DNA from: Chaetomium olivaceum
Lineage: Eukaryota > Ascomycota > Sordariomycetes > Sordariales > Chaetomiaceae
Direction: 5' to 3'
Length of the DNA: 64,000 nucleotides
NCBI GenBank assembly: GCA_039881045.1
Contig: JAYWVB010000017.1
Location: 372,001-436,000, forward strand
The position numbers were made by a program, and so were the translations under genes. How positions within the stretch are numbered: the first letter of the stretch is position 1; every line of letters starts with the position of its first letter. The notes under the pieces are model-generated. The model was not told where the DNA came from. It ran no database searches and saw only the letters and a program-made list of their open reading frames with translations. This document shows positions 33,301 through 46,516 of this stretch, in pieces.

Positions 33301-36300
33301 GCACGAGACAGAAAGAGACAGAGGCTCAGAGGCTGTGGGTTTCAGGCAGGAGCCATGGGAACGTGCAAAAAAGAGTTTGTTTGACGCTGTGTTGCGGCGT
33401 GAATTGAGGTGTTGGAACTGGGGATTTTGGGGTTTCTGCTTAGGGGGTAAGGTTCTGCGGAAGAAGGGAAGCTAGAGGGCCGCCTCACTTTTTGCCCAGT
33501 CAGATGACATGGAACTTCTCGAACACCTGCCCACCTGCCCAAGGCACCCAGGAAAGGCACGCAAGGCACAGCAGCTCTGTGGTGTAGGAGTGTAGCATTA
33601 TCACGTGATATTCAAAATAACTAACCGTTTTTGCAAAGCTGTGCGACGGTTTAGGGTGTGGGGAACCTGGAGACCTTGCTGTTTTGGGTAACCCACGAGC
33701 CCACCAATTGTGCCAATCACTTTTTATCTCTCCCCGTTCCCACTTCACCGTCACATCCACTCCTCGCAACGCAACGCTGAGAATGATTGGAACGCGGATG
33801 GAAGCACGGCTTTGCCGCAAGGACCCGCGGGTCTTCCGTTCCGCCCGATAGTCCAATCTCGAAACAGAAGCTGGGTTAGTCGCTGACAAACGGATACTGC
33901 ATCGCAGTGCAGTTGGTACGATGTGCAATGCTGCCGTTCCAGGTTTGCCGTTGTTTCCGTTGCGTTTGCCGTTGATGCCGTTGATGCCGTTGATGCCGTT
34001 GATGCCGTTGATGCCGTTGATGCCGCTGATGCCGTTGATGCAGTTCCTGGTGATGTGATCCAGCCGTTCAGTCAGTGGTCGTTTTGCACGGTTTACGGTT
34101 GATGACGAGAACCCGTTCGCAGAGGCAGTTATGGATGGATAGATCGATTGTCTGGCATCGCATCATCAGCGGGCAGCGCACCACTTCCTTACCTCTTGGC
34201 CCGCCCAAAAAAAGGATGATGCAATTAGGTCTCTGCCCCGCGGACCTCGGTTTTTCAGCCCTCAACACCACCACCACGCCATCGAGGGGTCATGCTCCCC
34301 CGCGCCACCAAGAACCGTATTCACTAAAACAAAACGAGCAATTCAATTGTGCTTCCCTTCAGCGTCCTTCAGCGTCTCGGGATCTCTCAAGTCCGCTCAT
34401 CACAACAAACATCACCCCACTCACCGTAACTGCTTTGCGCAATGGGATGGTCACTGTGTGTCGGATAGTGGCTGAATCTAGGTTGACATCCATGGCTTCC
34501 TTGATGGTTCGCCCGGAAACCGAAACGGGGATCCTCCTCACGGGGGTCGAGTCCGCTGCTGCTCGCTGCTCACGAGGCTCGAACAAACCCTAGCAAGCTC
34601 GCCGCTTGGGGTGTGGGAGCAGCTGCGAGACCTGCGAGACCTGCCAGTCCCGCGACAGGCGACTGGCTCGGGGCCTGCCTTTGGGTAGCGATGCCCCCAG
34701 TGCCCCCCAAGGTCCATTTCTGCCCAACCTGCCGAGGCGGTCATTCACAACCACTCCTTCTGTCAGCCCAATCATGAGGGCAGCAACATTCAGCAGCCCT
34801 CGTCCTGTGCTCGCCGTTCGTCGCACCCACCCCTGCCCGGTACCCAGCGATCTTGTTCCTCCCCCCAAACGCGGGCTCAAGCCTCTCTGGGCCCTGCCCG
34901 CCGCTATTCGGCACTTCGGCGACGCCCCCCGTCTGCCCATCACCTGGCTTGGGCCACTCCGCAACGGCAGCTAAACATTCACACCCAGACCCGGCGGCCG
35001 ATCACTGATTCGATCTCGGATGCTACCGTCTTTGCGCGTCCAAGGCCTCTCCCTCTGAGCAAGTCGACCAGCGTGACAGCCCGCGGCAACACCATGATAA
35101 TTCCTATTGGAAATCGCTGTGGCCCGATTGCCATTTCTCGAGTCTGGGCCGGCTCTCGTTGGTGCAACTGTTCACGTACCGGGTCAGTCACGGGAGGTCT
35201 CTCTTCGAAACGGAGGCCGTGAACAGGCCGCGCAAGACGTTGTGCTCCGTTGCGGGAACGCTTTCTCAGGGCAGTTTGGATCTCAGATCCAATCCCAGCG
35301 TGCGCCTCATCTTTCGCCAGGGTCCACTGCCGTAATCCTCTCGTTTAGGGGACGCCCCAGCTCTGCTTGTTTGTGCTTGTCCGACGGCTCTCTTTTTTGC
35401 TCTGCTCGGATGCCCAGAAAAGTACATACTCTGAGACCATCCCCCCCTCAGATCGGATGTCTCTAAGTTACACCCCCCATGCCAAGCGCCAAACTCCACC
35501 CCCTCCCGCTCCGAAAGAGTCTGGCGATCCACAAGTTCCCGCCCAGAGCAGGTCCTCCGCAACATCCACTCGAGGTACCACTGGCCGCAGTCCCAAGGAC
35601 TGCCCCCCTCGCGATTGGGCGAGCTCGGATGCCGCTCCCTGCTTCGCGACGGTCTTGCAGAGTCGGGCCTGACCAAGGTCAGAGTACAAAACATAGAAAG
35701 AGGACCATCATCCCGTCTGCCCCCCATCCATCCACAATCAGAGAGTCATTGACAGAAGCAGCATTGAGACTGCTTGGCCGAACAAGAGTTCTTTTCTCCT
35801 TTCAACACACGAGGGTGCTTCACGTTTTGTCGTTGAAGCTCACCCAAGCGAACCCCTCCTCTCACCTCCGGTCTCACCACCCACCAACCAGTTCCCTCCC
35901 CCACCAATTCCGGGTTCTGGTCTGAATACCCCTCTCCTTCCAGAAAGACGACAGCTTGTGCGACTTCCACCACCACAGAAGTGTAGGTGACATCTCCCTT
36001 TCGCTCTGCTGTTAAAAACCCTGCCCCTGCCTCCCGCTCTCCCCCGCGCCCGCCCTACTTTCCCCCACCAAAACTCTCAACCCACTTTTTATCCTTCATA
36101 TCATCGACGGTTCTACACTCAGTGAGTGCTGGATTTCACCGCCATCAGCAACACCAGGTAGATCCTACACCCCAGGATTCAGATCTGAAGGGTAGGCACT
36201 CATTCTGTGAGGCTTTTTGGTGGCGTTTTTGCCCACTTCCAGCTCCTCCCACAGCTCCCGGTTCTCACATCCCCCTGCGTCTTACCCCCCGGCCATTCCC

Positions 36301-36436
36301 AAAATAAAGCCCTCACCGCTTCGTTCAAACTCCCAACCACTAACACACATAACAGGATCTGCCCGCACATTTTCCCGCCCCTCTAACGGGAAAATCAGCC
36401 TTTCCACCACCCCACTCACATACACACATAGCCATC
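27363..36436. other. 9-kb gene-poor region upstream of bZIP gene
   Basis: I found no ORF on either strand with recognisable or compositionally convincing coding sequence; the longer ones (for example 28044-28724, 29625-30410, minus 30396-31202, minus 31530-32204) read as random compositions. It holds C-rich pyrimidine blocks (28330-28820, 29640-29930, 35880-36430), CAGGTACACAC/GGCAGGCAGACA short repeats (28850-28970), a 9-bp tandem repeat (33971-34042), and a long presumptive leader before the bZIP ATG. Long 5' regulatory sequence or noncoding transcription is possible but unproven. Confidence 0.5.
33971..34042. repeat. 9-bp tandem repeat, 8 units
   Basis: Eight contiguous units of GTTGATGCC (one GCTGATGCC variant and a final GTTGATGCA). 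Period 9 is compatible with a coding repeat, but no surrounding ORF supports that. Confidence 0.9.
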
Positions 36437-38377
36437 ATGGTTTCCGCATTTCAAATGCAGTCCTTTTACAGGGCCCCTTTGACCGTCGACACCACACACG
36501 CTCAGAAGTTCTTTGAAGAGGAGGACGCGAGCATACTCGACGAGAACATCCTTGACCACAGCGCACTCGACTCGGGCTTGGAGATGTCGCCGCCGATGGT
36601 GGAGAGCAGGAGGGATTCATTTGGCGTCACCCCGTCCATCTTCTCACCAAAGACGGAGGACTGGCAGTCGGTCGAGATGCAATCTGTGCCTTCCAACAAC
36701 CCCTTCTTCGACCAGCAGAGCAACAACCCCTTCCTGCGGATGGACCAGAACCAGCAAGCGGCCTACCAAAGCCACGCCGCATGGCCCATGACCAGCTCCG
36801 GCTCCGCGACTCCCCAGCTCCAGGCCTTCGACGGCCTTCCGGTGGAGTACGACCAGAGCAACCTCGCCATGTTCCACAGGCCCACCAACATGCAGACTCC
36901 CACTCCCTTCGCCGCTCCTGCCAACCCGGTCGCCATGTTCCAGCAGCTCGGACATGCCGCTCCCCAGCCGATCCCGACTTCTCCTCAGAAGGATGCTTGG
37001 ATGACTCAGGATCTCAAGGCCCAGGCCATGAAGAGGACCCGCCCCGCCAGCCCCCTGATCCGGTCCCACAACGACCTGCGGAGGGGCGACGGCATCCGCA
37101 AGAAGAATGCCCGCTTTGACATCCCCGCCGAGCGCAACCTCAGCAACATCGACCACCTAATCTCCCAGTCCACCGACGAGCAGGAGATCAAGGAGCTCAA
37201 GCAGCAGAAGCGCCTCCTTCGCAACAGGCAAGCAGCGTAAGTCCACTCTCTCTTGTATGACTCAACTCGGGGAGCTCGTACTGACAACAATAAACCAGCC
37301 TGGACTCGAGGCAGCGCAAGAAGCAGCACACCGAGCGTCTTGAGGATGAGAAGAAGCACTTCACCGAGCTCATCGGGGGCTTGGAGGACACCATCGCCAA
37401 GATGGAGAGCCAGATGCAGAAGCTCTCCATGGACAAGCAGAACTACGAGTCGTACATCAACGAGCTCGAGCAGAAGCAGGAGGAGATGATCAGCAGGCAC
37501 ACCATCTCGAGACGGCGAGCTGCGCAAGAAGATCAGCGTGCTGACCAACGAAGTGCACTCCATGGGTCGTGCCGCCACTACCGCACCGGGTTTCCCCGGC
37601 GCTTTTGCCGAGATGGACGGCATGACCATGGACTGCTCCTGGGATAACATGCCAATGTTTGGCGACTTTCCCATGGAGCAGGGCACTCCCGAGGTCAAGC
37701 AGGAGATGCAGATTGTGCCAGCCGCCAAGAAGTCCGAGGTGTCCCTGCCGACCGACTCCGAGAAGCCTGCCCAGCAAGGCGGTCTGCTTTTCATGCTCTT
37801 CCTTGTCGGCGCTTTTGTGCTCTCGAGCCGGTCTTCGACCCCCAGCATCCCGCGCGTTTCCGAGGATGTCCGGGCCGCTTCCGCGACCCTCCTCGAGAAC
37901 GTGCTCAAGGATGCCGGCGTGTCGCAGGTCGCCTCGGGCCTCCAGGCTCTGGCTCCGCAGCCCTCGGGCACCACCTGGGCTCAGGCATCGCAGCCCTCTC
38001 TGTCCATGTCCGCGCCGATGGTCGACAACGTCGCCCCGTCGGTGCTTGGCGAGATGGCCGATGCCCTGACGCAGCCCACCGAGCAACAGACCAACGAGCA
38101 GATCTTCTCCTTGTCGGCTGCGCAATATAATGACCTGACCTCGCAAGATTTCCTCCAGGCTGCCACGCCGGCCGAAAGGTCGACGAGCCAAGGGAGACGC
38201 AATCTTGCCGAGGCTCTGGCCACCATGCGCAGCTCGACCAAGCAGTCGTCTGCCGCCGAGGTCTACACTCGGTCGCTGCTCTGGGACCAGATCCCGGGTG
38301 ACGTCGTCCGGACCTTCGCCAGGATGGTTGCGGAGAGTAACAACGCCGCCGCCGGCTCTGCCGAGGACCGGGCCTAA
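36437..38377 (+). CDS. bZIP transcription factor with C-terminal transmembrane segment
   Basis: Exons 36437-37236 and 37299-38377 (intron 37237-37298, GTAAGT, branch TACTGAC, CAG), about 626 aa when bridged. The N-terminal half is Ser/Pro/Gln-rich (activation-domain-like). The basic region reads KQQKRLLRNRQAALDSRQR, matching N-x2-AA-x2-SR, and the intron falls inside NRQAA|LDSR. The leucine zipper continues through LEDTIAKMESQMQKLSMD. A single hydrophobic stretch GLLFMLFLVGAFVLSS lies near residues 428-443 and is followed by about 180 residues without another membrane segment. This suggests a tail in the ER lumen and a tethered factor released by proteolysis, as in ATF6/CREB3; that is inference. 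At 37506-37515 the frame changes. Adding a C and a G would give the expected ETGELRKK join, so the break is probably a base-calling artefact. Target genes unknown. Confidence 0.85.
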
Positions 38378-41300
38378 TGCCTTTTTTGACGAACTTTACG
38401 ACTTTTATGACCAAAACTGAACACTACCACGATCATGATCCATGAGCGAGCATGAAACCCCCGACGACACGAAACAGCATGAACAGGAGGCGGAGGCATG
38501 CAACAGCACTCGAGCGATTGATTATTTCCGGTTTTTTGCCTTTTTATCTTTGCGACTGTTTTCGATTTCCTTCTTGGACAACAACGTACACTTGATCCGC
38601 TCCCGCGACCATCACACAGACATCGGCAGCTCACGCACCGGAAGTTTGTTGCTTCTTGCGGCGCCTGTACCACTACACAGGGGTCATACGCCGCCTTTTC
38701 GTCTCAGTTTGACTTTTGAATTTCCTCTTGTCTTTTTTCCTTCCTGGGTTTTTGTTTGGAATTTAGCAAGCGAGCATTGGCTTTATTGTTTTGATCTTTT
38801 GTGCTTTTATCTGGCGGCGCTATTTCTTAACTCTAATCTCTGATTATTTCCGGTTTCTTCTCTCCTACTACTTTGGCGCTGGGCATGGGAAAGGGTTCTG
38901 GGCAAAGCTTTGGCTGCGAGGTCGGCGGATTGGGGTGGCGAGCGACGGCGAAATTTGGCGGTTATCGGATTTTTGCGCTGTTTTTTGGAAGAACGATTTG
39001 GACGGGCGACAGCGATGGTCCACACAGCCTCGCTTCGCCACTTTCTCCTCTCCTCTGTCCTGCGCTGAGAGGCCTGGCCAAAGTCGTCTCGCTCGGGAGC
39101 GGAGAAATCTCTGCCGACACATAGACAGACGCCGGCCACGCCTTTTCAGCCTGGACATTGGGGCTTGGAAAGGGATTTTACAACATCGTCAATGCAGTCT
39201 GCGATACCTCGCGGGGAGGAAGAGCCCGGCTTGGAAGACCAGCTGCGACACACCCACAAGTCTGACGACATCCCCTTTCCTTTGTGGAACTTCAACACCA
39301 TCACACTCATTACAACAACACTCTTCGATTCAGGGGGGCTGCCGACATCAAACGGGACACCAGCCCCCATTTTGGGAGGATATCTCGCGGGAAAGGATGG
39401 ACGAGCTGCGACATCGCCAACAGAGGTGCGATCTCGCAGACCGACCAGCCCGCACCGGGAGGGACTCCGTCCATTTTACACCAAACCATCGCCAGTCACA
39501 TTGGGCTGAGCAACAGATGGGCATTTTCAACAACAAAACCAACAACACCACACCCCCATACGGGGTGTGGTGAAGGGGATTCGAAACCCCGGCAGGGGGG
39601 CTTGGAACAGCCTTTTTTCCTGCTCACGACAATCATTACAGACGGACTTTTTTTTCATTTCTTATTCTTTCCCGTCGAAAGATCTTTGTAGCTAGGCAGC
39701 ACAGAACCAGGTGTGGTGAAAAAATTGGAAACCTTTTTAGTGGGAGAAACTCTTGGCCTCGAACTTGCATGAACCTGAACACACTGAACTTGGAACTTGT
39801 GACTGTCGCCTTGCATGCTGTAGCCGGTATGTCTGTGATGACTGATTGATTTGCTACCTTGTGGACATCATCCCCCCCCCAACCCCACACATAACAAGGC
39901 AGACAAGCGGCTACTGCACGTCGGGAGCAGCCATCAACAGAGGGTATGTAAGTCCGTTCGTGCATGCTACATAAGTAAGCACTTACACGGACTGGGAAGT
40001 GAGACAGGTTGCTCACCCGGGCGTGGTGACGTATCTTTCCCTTCGTAGCTAACCCCCCCCCCTTTGGCCCCCATCCCCCGCACTACACGAGAGAGAGCGA
40101 AGGAATGAAAGTGTTGAAATTGTGTGAGTGCTAGGGGCGGTGCATGACTACCCAGCCTAACTGGTCTCTCTGGAATGGAGGGGAGGCTGATGAGTTGGCC
40201 CGCCAGATTGGGTGAGCAGCCCTGCGTTTCAATTCTCGGGGGGAGGTACGGCAGTTGTGTCATTGGAAGAGGGCGGGGGGAGGGGGATAATACGACGGTT
40301 GTGCCGGTTCCGTGGTGCGGATGACCGGGTTGTGTCTACACGAGCCTCACCCACCCTTCTGTTCTGACCGGGTTTGTTACAGCATATTGCTATGGGCTAT
40401 GGTGCGGTACAGTAGTTACAGGACTTGCACATTTGGTCGGGAGATACGGGGGCACGGGGTCATGACAGTGACAGTGTCAGTGTCAGTGGCTTAAAAGTGC
40501 GCGTTTGCGCAAGAGTGTCTAGATCGCCATGGCCTTGGAGAAATGCAGTGCTCGCCGCCATCAAGCACATCATACCTACCCCATCCGGCACATGTCCTGC
40601 ATGCCAACTCAGCGCTCACGGGGGCAGGACCGTCACCACCACCACTCCCACCGCTGCCCACCACACCCTTCGCTATCACCCTCACACCTCATCAGCTCGA
40701 GATATGTGTGTGCAGAATAAACCTGAAACTCGACAAAAGACCCGATATCTTGGATCCGAGTCCTCGGCATGGCACACCGAGTGATCTTCCACTCCTTCCT
40801 TTCTAGTGTATTATTCCCTGATTGTTGCCGTGACGGCCAGTGACAACATTTAATACACCGTAAACGGGCAATAGATATGAACGAAACACACACACACACA
40901 CACACCACAGGCAAATCCCAGACACCAGAATCCGGGGCATGGTGACACGACAGGTAATCTTTTACAGAACACGGGACTCCCCCCCTATTTACCCGGGCGT
41001 GGGTGAGGCGGCGCGGATAAGGTCGGCCGGGTACTGTACTTGCAGTCTTGGAATGGAACGTGCATTACGGTGCATCATGTAGGGCGATTGGGCATCGAAA
41101 AGTGCAGGTTGGGTTGGGGTTGGAGAAAAGGGAGCTAGGCTAGGCGGTTCAGGGGTGTTCAGGTATTCAGGGGGCGTAGGGGCAGAGGGGCGGAGGGATT
41201 GGGGGTTCTGGTGTAGGTTTGAGGTTGAATCTCACTGCAGCGGATTTTTGGATGTTTGTAATGCCCAGGAAAATAGGGATTGGTGATAGCGTATTGTTGA

Positions 41301-44300
41301 GTGTGTGAGTCTTTTGTCTGTAGATGACTTCGTTTTTTTACTTCGATGGTGACTGCGTAGTCACCCAACGAATGACACAATCTTCAACAAGGACCCCCGC
41401 GATACATTGCAACTTTAGCCGGCCCTTCGAGGCGGCCTTACGAGTAAAAGTCAATGAAGACACAGAGCCGTATGCAGGTGCAGCTGTGGCACGCCATGTA
41501 GTGCAACCTGATCGGCGGGAGATCAAGATATGGTTGCTTTGAAGCGCAAGAGACGGAATTGTCCAGTCGATTTGAGAGCATCGAAGTATGTGCAGGACGA
41601 TGCGAGAGCAGACCACTGATTTCATCTCTCTAAAAGACTATAGTGGCTCTTGAATAGACCCACCAGTAACAAAACCCCAGCAGAGGCTCTAAACAAAACT
41701 GGCCAAGGAGAGGGTTGCAATTGTGTCTCACATAACCAACAGACACGGCAATTCAGAGTTCCAATTACTGTTCAGAAGAAACTCTTTTGAACGCTCACAA
41801 GCTGACTGACCAGTTAGGCTTTTGAATTGGTTCTGTCGTAATCTCTCCTCTCGTTGAGTCAACTCAGGGGTAACTAAGGAACCGCACCAATCCAATGACT
41901 ATGGTATGTGCCTGGTCACGAGAGCATATAACTGGAGACACCAATCAACAACGATATACTTTTATCCCGTGATTAGCGTACGGTCCAGATATCTCAGGTG
42001 TGCCCGGTGCTCACCTAGCTTACCGTCGTCGTCGGGTTCCAGCAACGAGTGCCCAACGTGCTCCGGTTACCCAACCCACAGCTTCTTGTCCGAAATCAGG
42101 GGCCCGTAACTCCCCGAAGCGGCTGGAGAGCCGGGAAGAATGGATTCCCAAGGCATTCTTACAGAGTAGACCACATTAGGGCGGTCCTTCGCCGGAAGCG
42201 AAGCGAGTGACAACGCCGCAAGCCTCCGTTTTCTCACCAGCTCCCGGGGTCCAAAACGGAACCCCTTTCCAAACCACCAAGATACATCCGCTCAACACAA
42301 GTCTACTTCCACAACAACCGGACCCTAATCTGCAACGTCCTGCAATGCAATGCAATGCAACCACCAAAACATACATCAAAGCGGACCGTTTCCGAGCTCT
42401 CCTCCACCATCCCCCCCATCGTGGCCCAATAACAACTTCTCACGCCCTCCTCCAGGGGACCACTCCCCTCGCATCCCAACCTCCCCAATATCCCTAAACA
42501 AGCCGCGGGTAGTCCGCGGCAGTGAGCAAAACCCCAGTACAGCAGCCAAGGAGACAGCTGGTCCCTTTCCACCGGGACGTGCTGGCCAAAGAACGACGGC
42601 GATGCCCCCAAAACAACAGATCTGAGACAATAACAACGACAACACTGACGACAACACCACCAACAACGTCAACAAGCATAACGAAATCTCACATGGCAGC
42701 AGTTAGCGAACCCCATACCAACCAACCCACCCCCCCCCGTCGCCGAACCTCCGAACCAGGGGGAGAGAGAGCCAGGAGCCCCCCATCCCCATCGGGCAAA
42801 GAAACATCTAACAACACATCCAATGAACCCCGGGCGCCGCCGCTAAGGCAGGTAGGATAGGATAAACACAATCACAACAATAACAATAATAATAAACAAA
42901 AAAGTGCAGAAATACGACGCGCTGAACGCTTAAATCTGAGATGTGACGGGCCGTTGAGGGCCACAGTGGCGATGGTGCCCGAGGAGAAAAAAATGTAAAT
43001 ATCAAAACAATAACACAGCAAAATACCAACCCCCTACCCTGTAAGACGCGGCACACACCAGGGAAGGATACCCGATGCGACGTTGGCGATGAGATTCGGG
43101 GGGCGTGGGAATTGGGAAGACGACGCCCCGGAAAGGTCTAAGTGCGAAGAAGGAGCTTTGGTGAGATTCGGGCACAGAGGCATGGCAATGGTGCTTGACT
43201 GGTCTGGCCCACGGTACGGGGCAGCCAAGTACCGTCCGGCGCCGGGCCGGTCGGGAGCAAAACGCCACGGGAGCCGTACCACGGCCCTTGGCGCCATTCA
43301 GGAGGAGGGATAGGCGACACCCAAGGCCCCGAGAATCTGGGTGTCTGGACGGCAGAGGCATGGCGGCGGCGAACATACAATCCAGTAACAACTCTCTGCT
43401 CGCCGTCTTTGTTTGTCTTGCGAGAGCGCTCGTCATATTCGTAATCATTAACACAACAGCGCGGTAAACAATGGCCCCCTATCCAATAAACCTCGACTCT
43501 AAAACAAACCATCGCGATTTCGCCATTGAATATCCAGAACAAACATCCCCGCCATCCCGGGTATCCAAGAAAGTCGTCAGTGGCGACGTCGCCATCATCC
43601 AACCGGCCTCACCGAAACCCCACACCTCAATCCACCGGGCCATGGAATGTGATTGACTAGGCCGGACAATAGCAAGCAGATCTTACTTCTTGCTATACCC
43701 CGGATCGTACTTGTCTTTCCATATCCTATCACCGAGGGCAGAGAACCGCCATTGATCAGTCTCAAGTCCCAAGACAATGACAACAATGAACGGGGCGGGA
43801 TGTGAGACACAACAAGAAACCCTGGGGAGGCGAAACACCAACGGTGTCACACACGATGATTGCCGTAAACAGCGACCATCTCCCGTCAGCGAACCCAATC
43901 GGGACGACTAAGGAAGACTTCGGATCAAGCCTGTGCCCGGACTGGACGGGTCGATGAGGGGGCCCGGCCCAAAGCGGCCAAACCCGGCCGCAGCGGCGGG
44001 CCGCACCCCACCCCTCGTTCATCCGTTCTGAATGGACGGCAAAGGGGGGGTCGAAGGAGGAGAGTCCAAAGCCAAAACAGAAGGGGAAAAAAACAGGGCG
44101 AGCGAGAAAACGTGGCCGCTCGGCCTATCGCCTTCCGCGGTCATGCGTCTTTCATGCGAGGCAAGACAGTGGGGGATATGTGGGCAAGGCCGGCCGCAGA
44201 CGGTAAGTCATCTCACAGGCAGATAGAGAGACATGCTGTGCGGCTGCCGCTGTTGTCCGACACTGGCCCACACAAGGTTTGTGTTCCCGACGAGAAAAAG

Positions 44301-44323
44301 GGAAAACAGAGCACGGAAGTGGC
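38378..44323. other. 6-kb gene-poor region downstream of bZIP gene
   Basis: The first 1-1.5 kb (T-rich, 38500-38870) is probably bZIP 3' UTR. I see no supportable gene further on. It contains a CACACA dinucleotide repeat (40886-40905), a GTGACAGTGTCAGTGTCAGT run near 40466-40490, and a relatively AT-rich stretch at 41620-41960. Confidence 0.5.
40886..40905. repeat. CA dinucleotide microsatellite
   Basis: About ten CA units in intergenic DNA. Confidence 0.8.
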
Positions 44324-45986
44324 TTACCAAGAATTCCCCAGGATCTTGTTCCCATTCTTCTCGGCCAGGCGGTAGTACTTGGCCGCCGCGAACTGTTTGT
44401 TTGTTCCGTGTCAGCCAACCAACCAAGCTGTGACGACCCCAAAAGTCGGGTTTCGGGGCTGTGATTCGTTGCGAGGGAAGAGCCCGGTTGGTGCCCAACG
44501 TTCCGGATAGAGCAGCGCCGAACGGCTGGTCCGGGAACGGGTCCTCAAGGGCAGCAGGTGTGCCGTTGGTGGAGAGCAAAGTAAGCTCTCTCCGGGTCTT
44601 TTTCGAGCGTGATGATTGAGTGGGTAACGGGGCCAGACTGACCTTGTCTTTCTTAGTGCCAAAACCTTCAAAATAGCACCATGCTATTTCGTTCATGGCG
44701 TCTATGGTGCAGGGTGGTCAGCTTTGCGCGGGAGCGGCGAGCATGTCCGGGTGGCATACCAGTGTCTCCCAAGTTCGCCGCCGTCTCGTAGTACTGCGAG
44801 TCTTGGGTCAGTCATGAGCTCTGCAACCCCCTTGATGGTGCATATCCGTCCCTCCTACACCAACGAAAGGAAACCCACCTGCTTTGCAGCAATTGGATCC
44901 TTGGGAATCCCCCACCCGTGGCGGAAGCAATTGGCCAATTCAAAGATGGCCAAAACGAGTTCCCCCTTGGCGGCGCCGCCCTTCTTGAGTCCGGCCTGTA
45001 GAGCGAGTTGCTCGACGTCGGCAGCATTGGACGCCGCCGCGGAGAGGAAGGTCACAGCTTTGGCTGAGTCCTGGTTGCAGCCCCATCCGTGCCTGGGTCC
45101 CGTTCGTTAGTTTTTGTGACGAGTATCATTATTGGACAATGGTATGATCTTGTGGCCAACGGGATGCCCATAAGGTGCGTTACCCGTGCCTGTCAGAAGA
45201 CCCGTCAAACCATTCGCGACGGACGTGCATGATGCCCATGTGCCGGGACGAACTGAAGAAGCGGGTGGACAAACCTCAGCGCAAGACCGTACAGGACCTG
45301 GCTCAGGGGGTTGTTAGCCCCCTTAGGATCCGCCAACCGGCCAAACAGTGCCGTGGATTGCTCGAGCTCGCCAGCCTCATGCAGCCTGATGGCCTCCTGA
45401 ATATCCTCGTCGACCTCCTTGGACGAAACTGCCTTGCTCAGCGTGGTGGAGGAGCTGCCGCTCGGCCCATCGCCCAATCGCAATTGTGGAATGACGGGTG
45501 CGGCAGAGCCGTGTACGGGGGGCCGGGGCGGCTGCGGTGCTTCTCGTTCTCGCGGGCCAGAATGGTGGCGCGCTTCTCCCATTGCGACTCGGTGCCATCC
45601 TTGTCGTCGGCACCGCCCTCAGGCATGACAATCTCGGGTAGGTCCTGTGGCACGTTCTCCGAGCTGGACGGGCTGCGACTCAAGTGCAGACGCTGTGACA
45701 AGCGCCTAGAGCCCTGATTGCTTGCCGTGGAGCCGCTCCGGCTGCGGCTGCTGCGGAAGACATCGAGGCTACGGCGCTGCTTGGAGGGGTCGGACTTGGG
45801 GTCGGCGGATAGGAACTGGCCCTGTTCTCGTTGGGGACCGGCGCTCGGGGGGTAGATGATCTCGGCGTTGTGGGTATCGGTGCGGATGAAGGTAAATTCG
45901 GGGCTTGAGGGACTGATAGCGTTCGTAGGGTCAGCGCTAGCCTCGTCTTCCTCGTGCTTCTTCCTGAACTTGTCGCGGAGGCCCAT
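44324..45986 (-). CDS. Sel1-repeat protein, Nif1-like
   Basis: Sel1/TPR-like adaptor resembling proteins annotated in ascomycetes as cell-cycle inhibitor Nif1 (fission yeast) or Dsf2; the exact role is uncertain. Exons (minus): 45986-45275, 45092-44879, 44793-44760, 44701-44643, 44392-44324. The introns are GT-AG, 58-250 nt. The N-terminal 180 residues are Ser-rich and basic (RRLSQRLHLSRSPSS, QWEKRATILARENEK). The Sel1 part shows QEAIRLHEAGELEQSTALFGRL, ANCFRHGWGIPKDPIAAKQ|YYETAANLGDTDAMNEIAWC and AKYYRLAEKNGNK. A frame change at 45517-45522 (a run of six G on the plus strand) is bridged by one more base, giving PPVHGSAAPVIPQL. The terminal 23-codon exon after a 250-nt intron completes the last Sel1 repeat. 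Confidence 0.75.
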
Positions 45987-46516
45987 GACGGCGGTAGTTG
46001 GCGGGTTAAAACGCAGACAAAATGGGTATCAACGATGCTGTGCGCTGTGCAGATTTATCTTCAAAAATATATTCAAAAAAGAAACGAGAGAATGGCTATA
46101 AATGCGGTTTCAGCGTGATTGTTTTAGGCGACGCCATTTCGGGGCTCAGATTGTCAGCTCGCCGGCGACGCGCCTCGCCTCGAGATTGCATGTGTCCCTC
46201 AAATGGGTTCGGTCCGGAGCGGGGCAGTGCCTTGTTGGCGGGGTTGGGCGTTCATTGTCCGCTGCGTGAATCCTGCTGGGGTATCCGTTGAGCGGGTAGA
46301 TTGCCTACCAACAGACTTTGATGGTGTATTATTTCTTTCAGTTATTAATGGGGAAAAGGAGGAACAAATTGGGAAGGAATCTAAGAATCTAACTAACAGT
46401 GATATCGAAACTGGCAATTGCGACCATGGTCGGATAGTCGGCAGGAGCGTTGGAGTCTCTGTGGTTCCCCACCCACCACTCCAAAGTTACAATATTCACT
46501 CAGCAAAATCACGAAA
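45987..46516. other. Intergenic between Sel1 gene and tRNA
   Basis: Promoter of the Sel1 gene (minus) and 5' flank of the tRNA; no gene seen. Confidence 0.5.

Noticed and set aside
37440..37560. Ire1-type unconventional intron in the bZIP gene to explain its frame change
   Set aside because: No paired stem-loop splice sites were evident, the basic region is not Hac1-like, and adding one C and one G restores the expected ETGELRKK sequence. The break matches the G/C-loss pattern in unrelated genes.
39540..39600. Possible tRNA from a GGATTCGAAACCCC T-arm-like string
   Set aside because: The T-stem halves do not pair properly and no acceptor or anticodon arm can be built around it.
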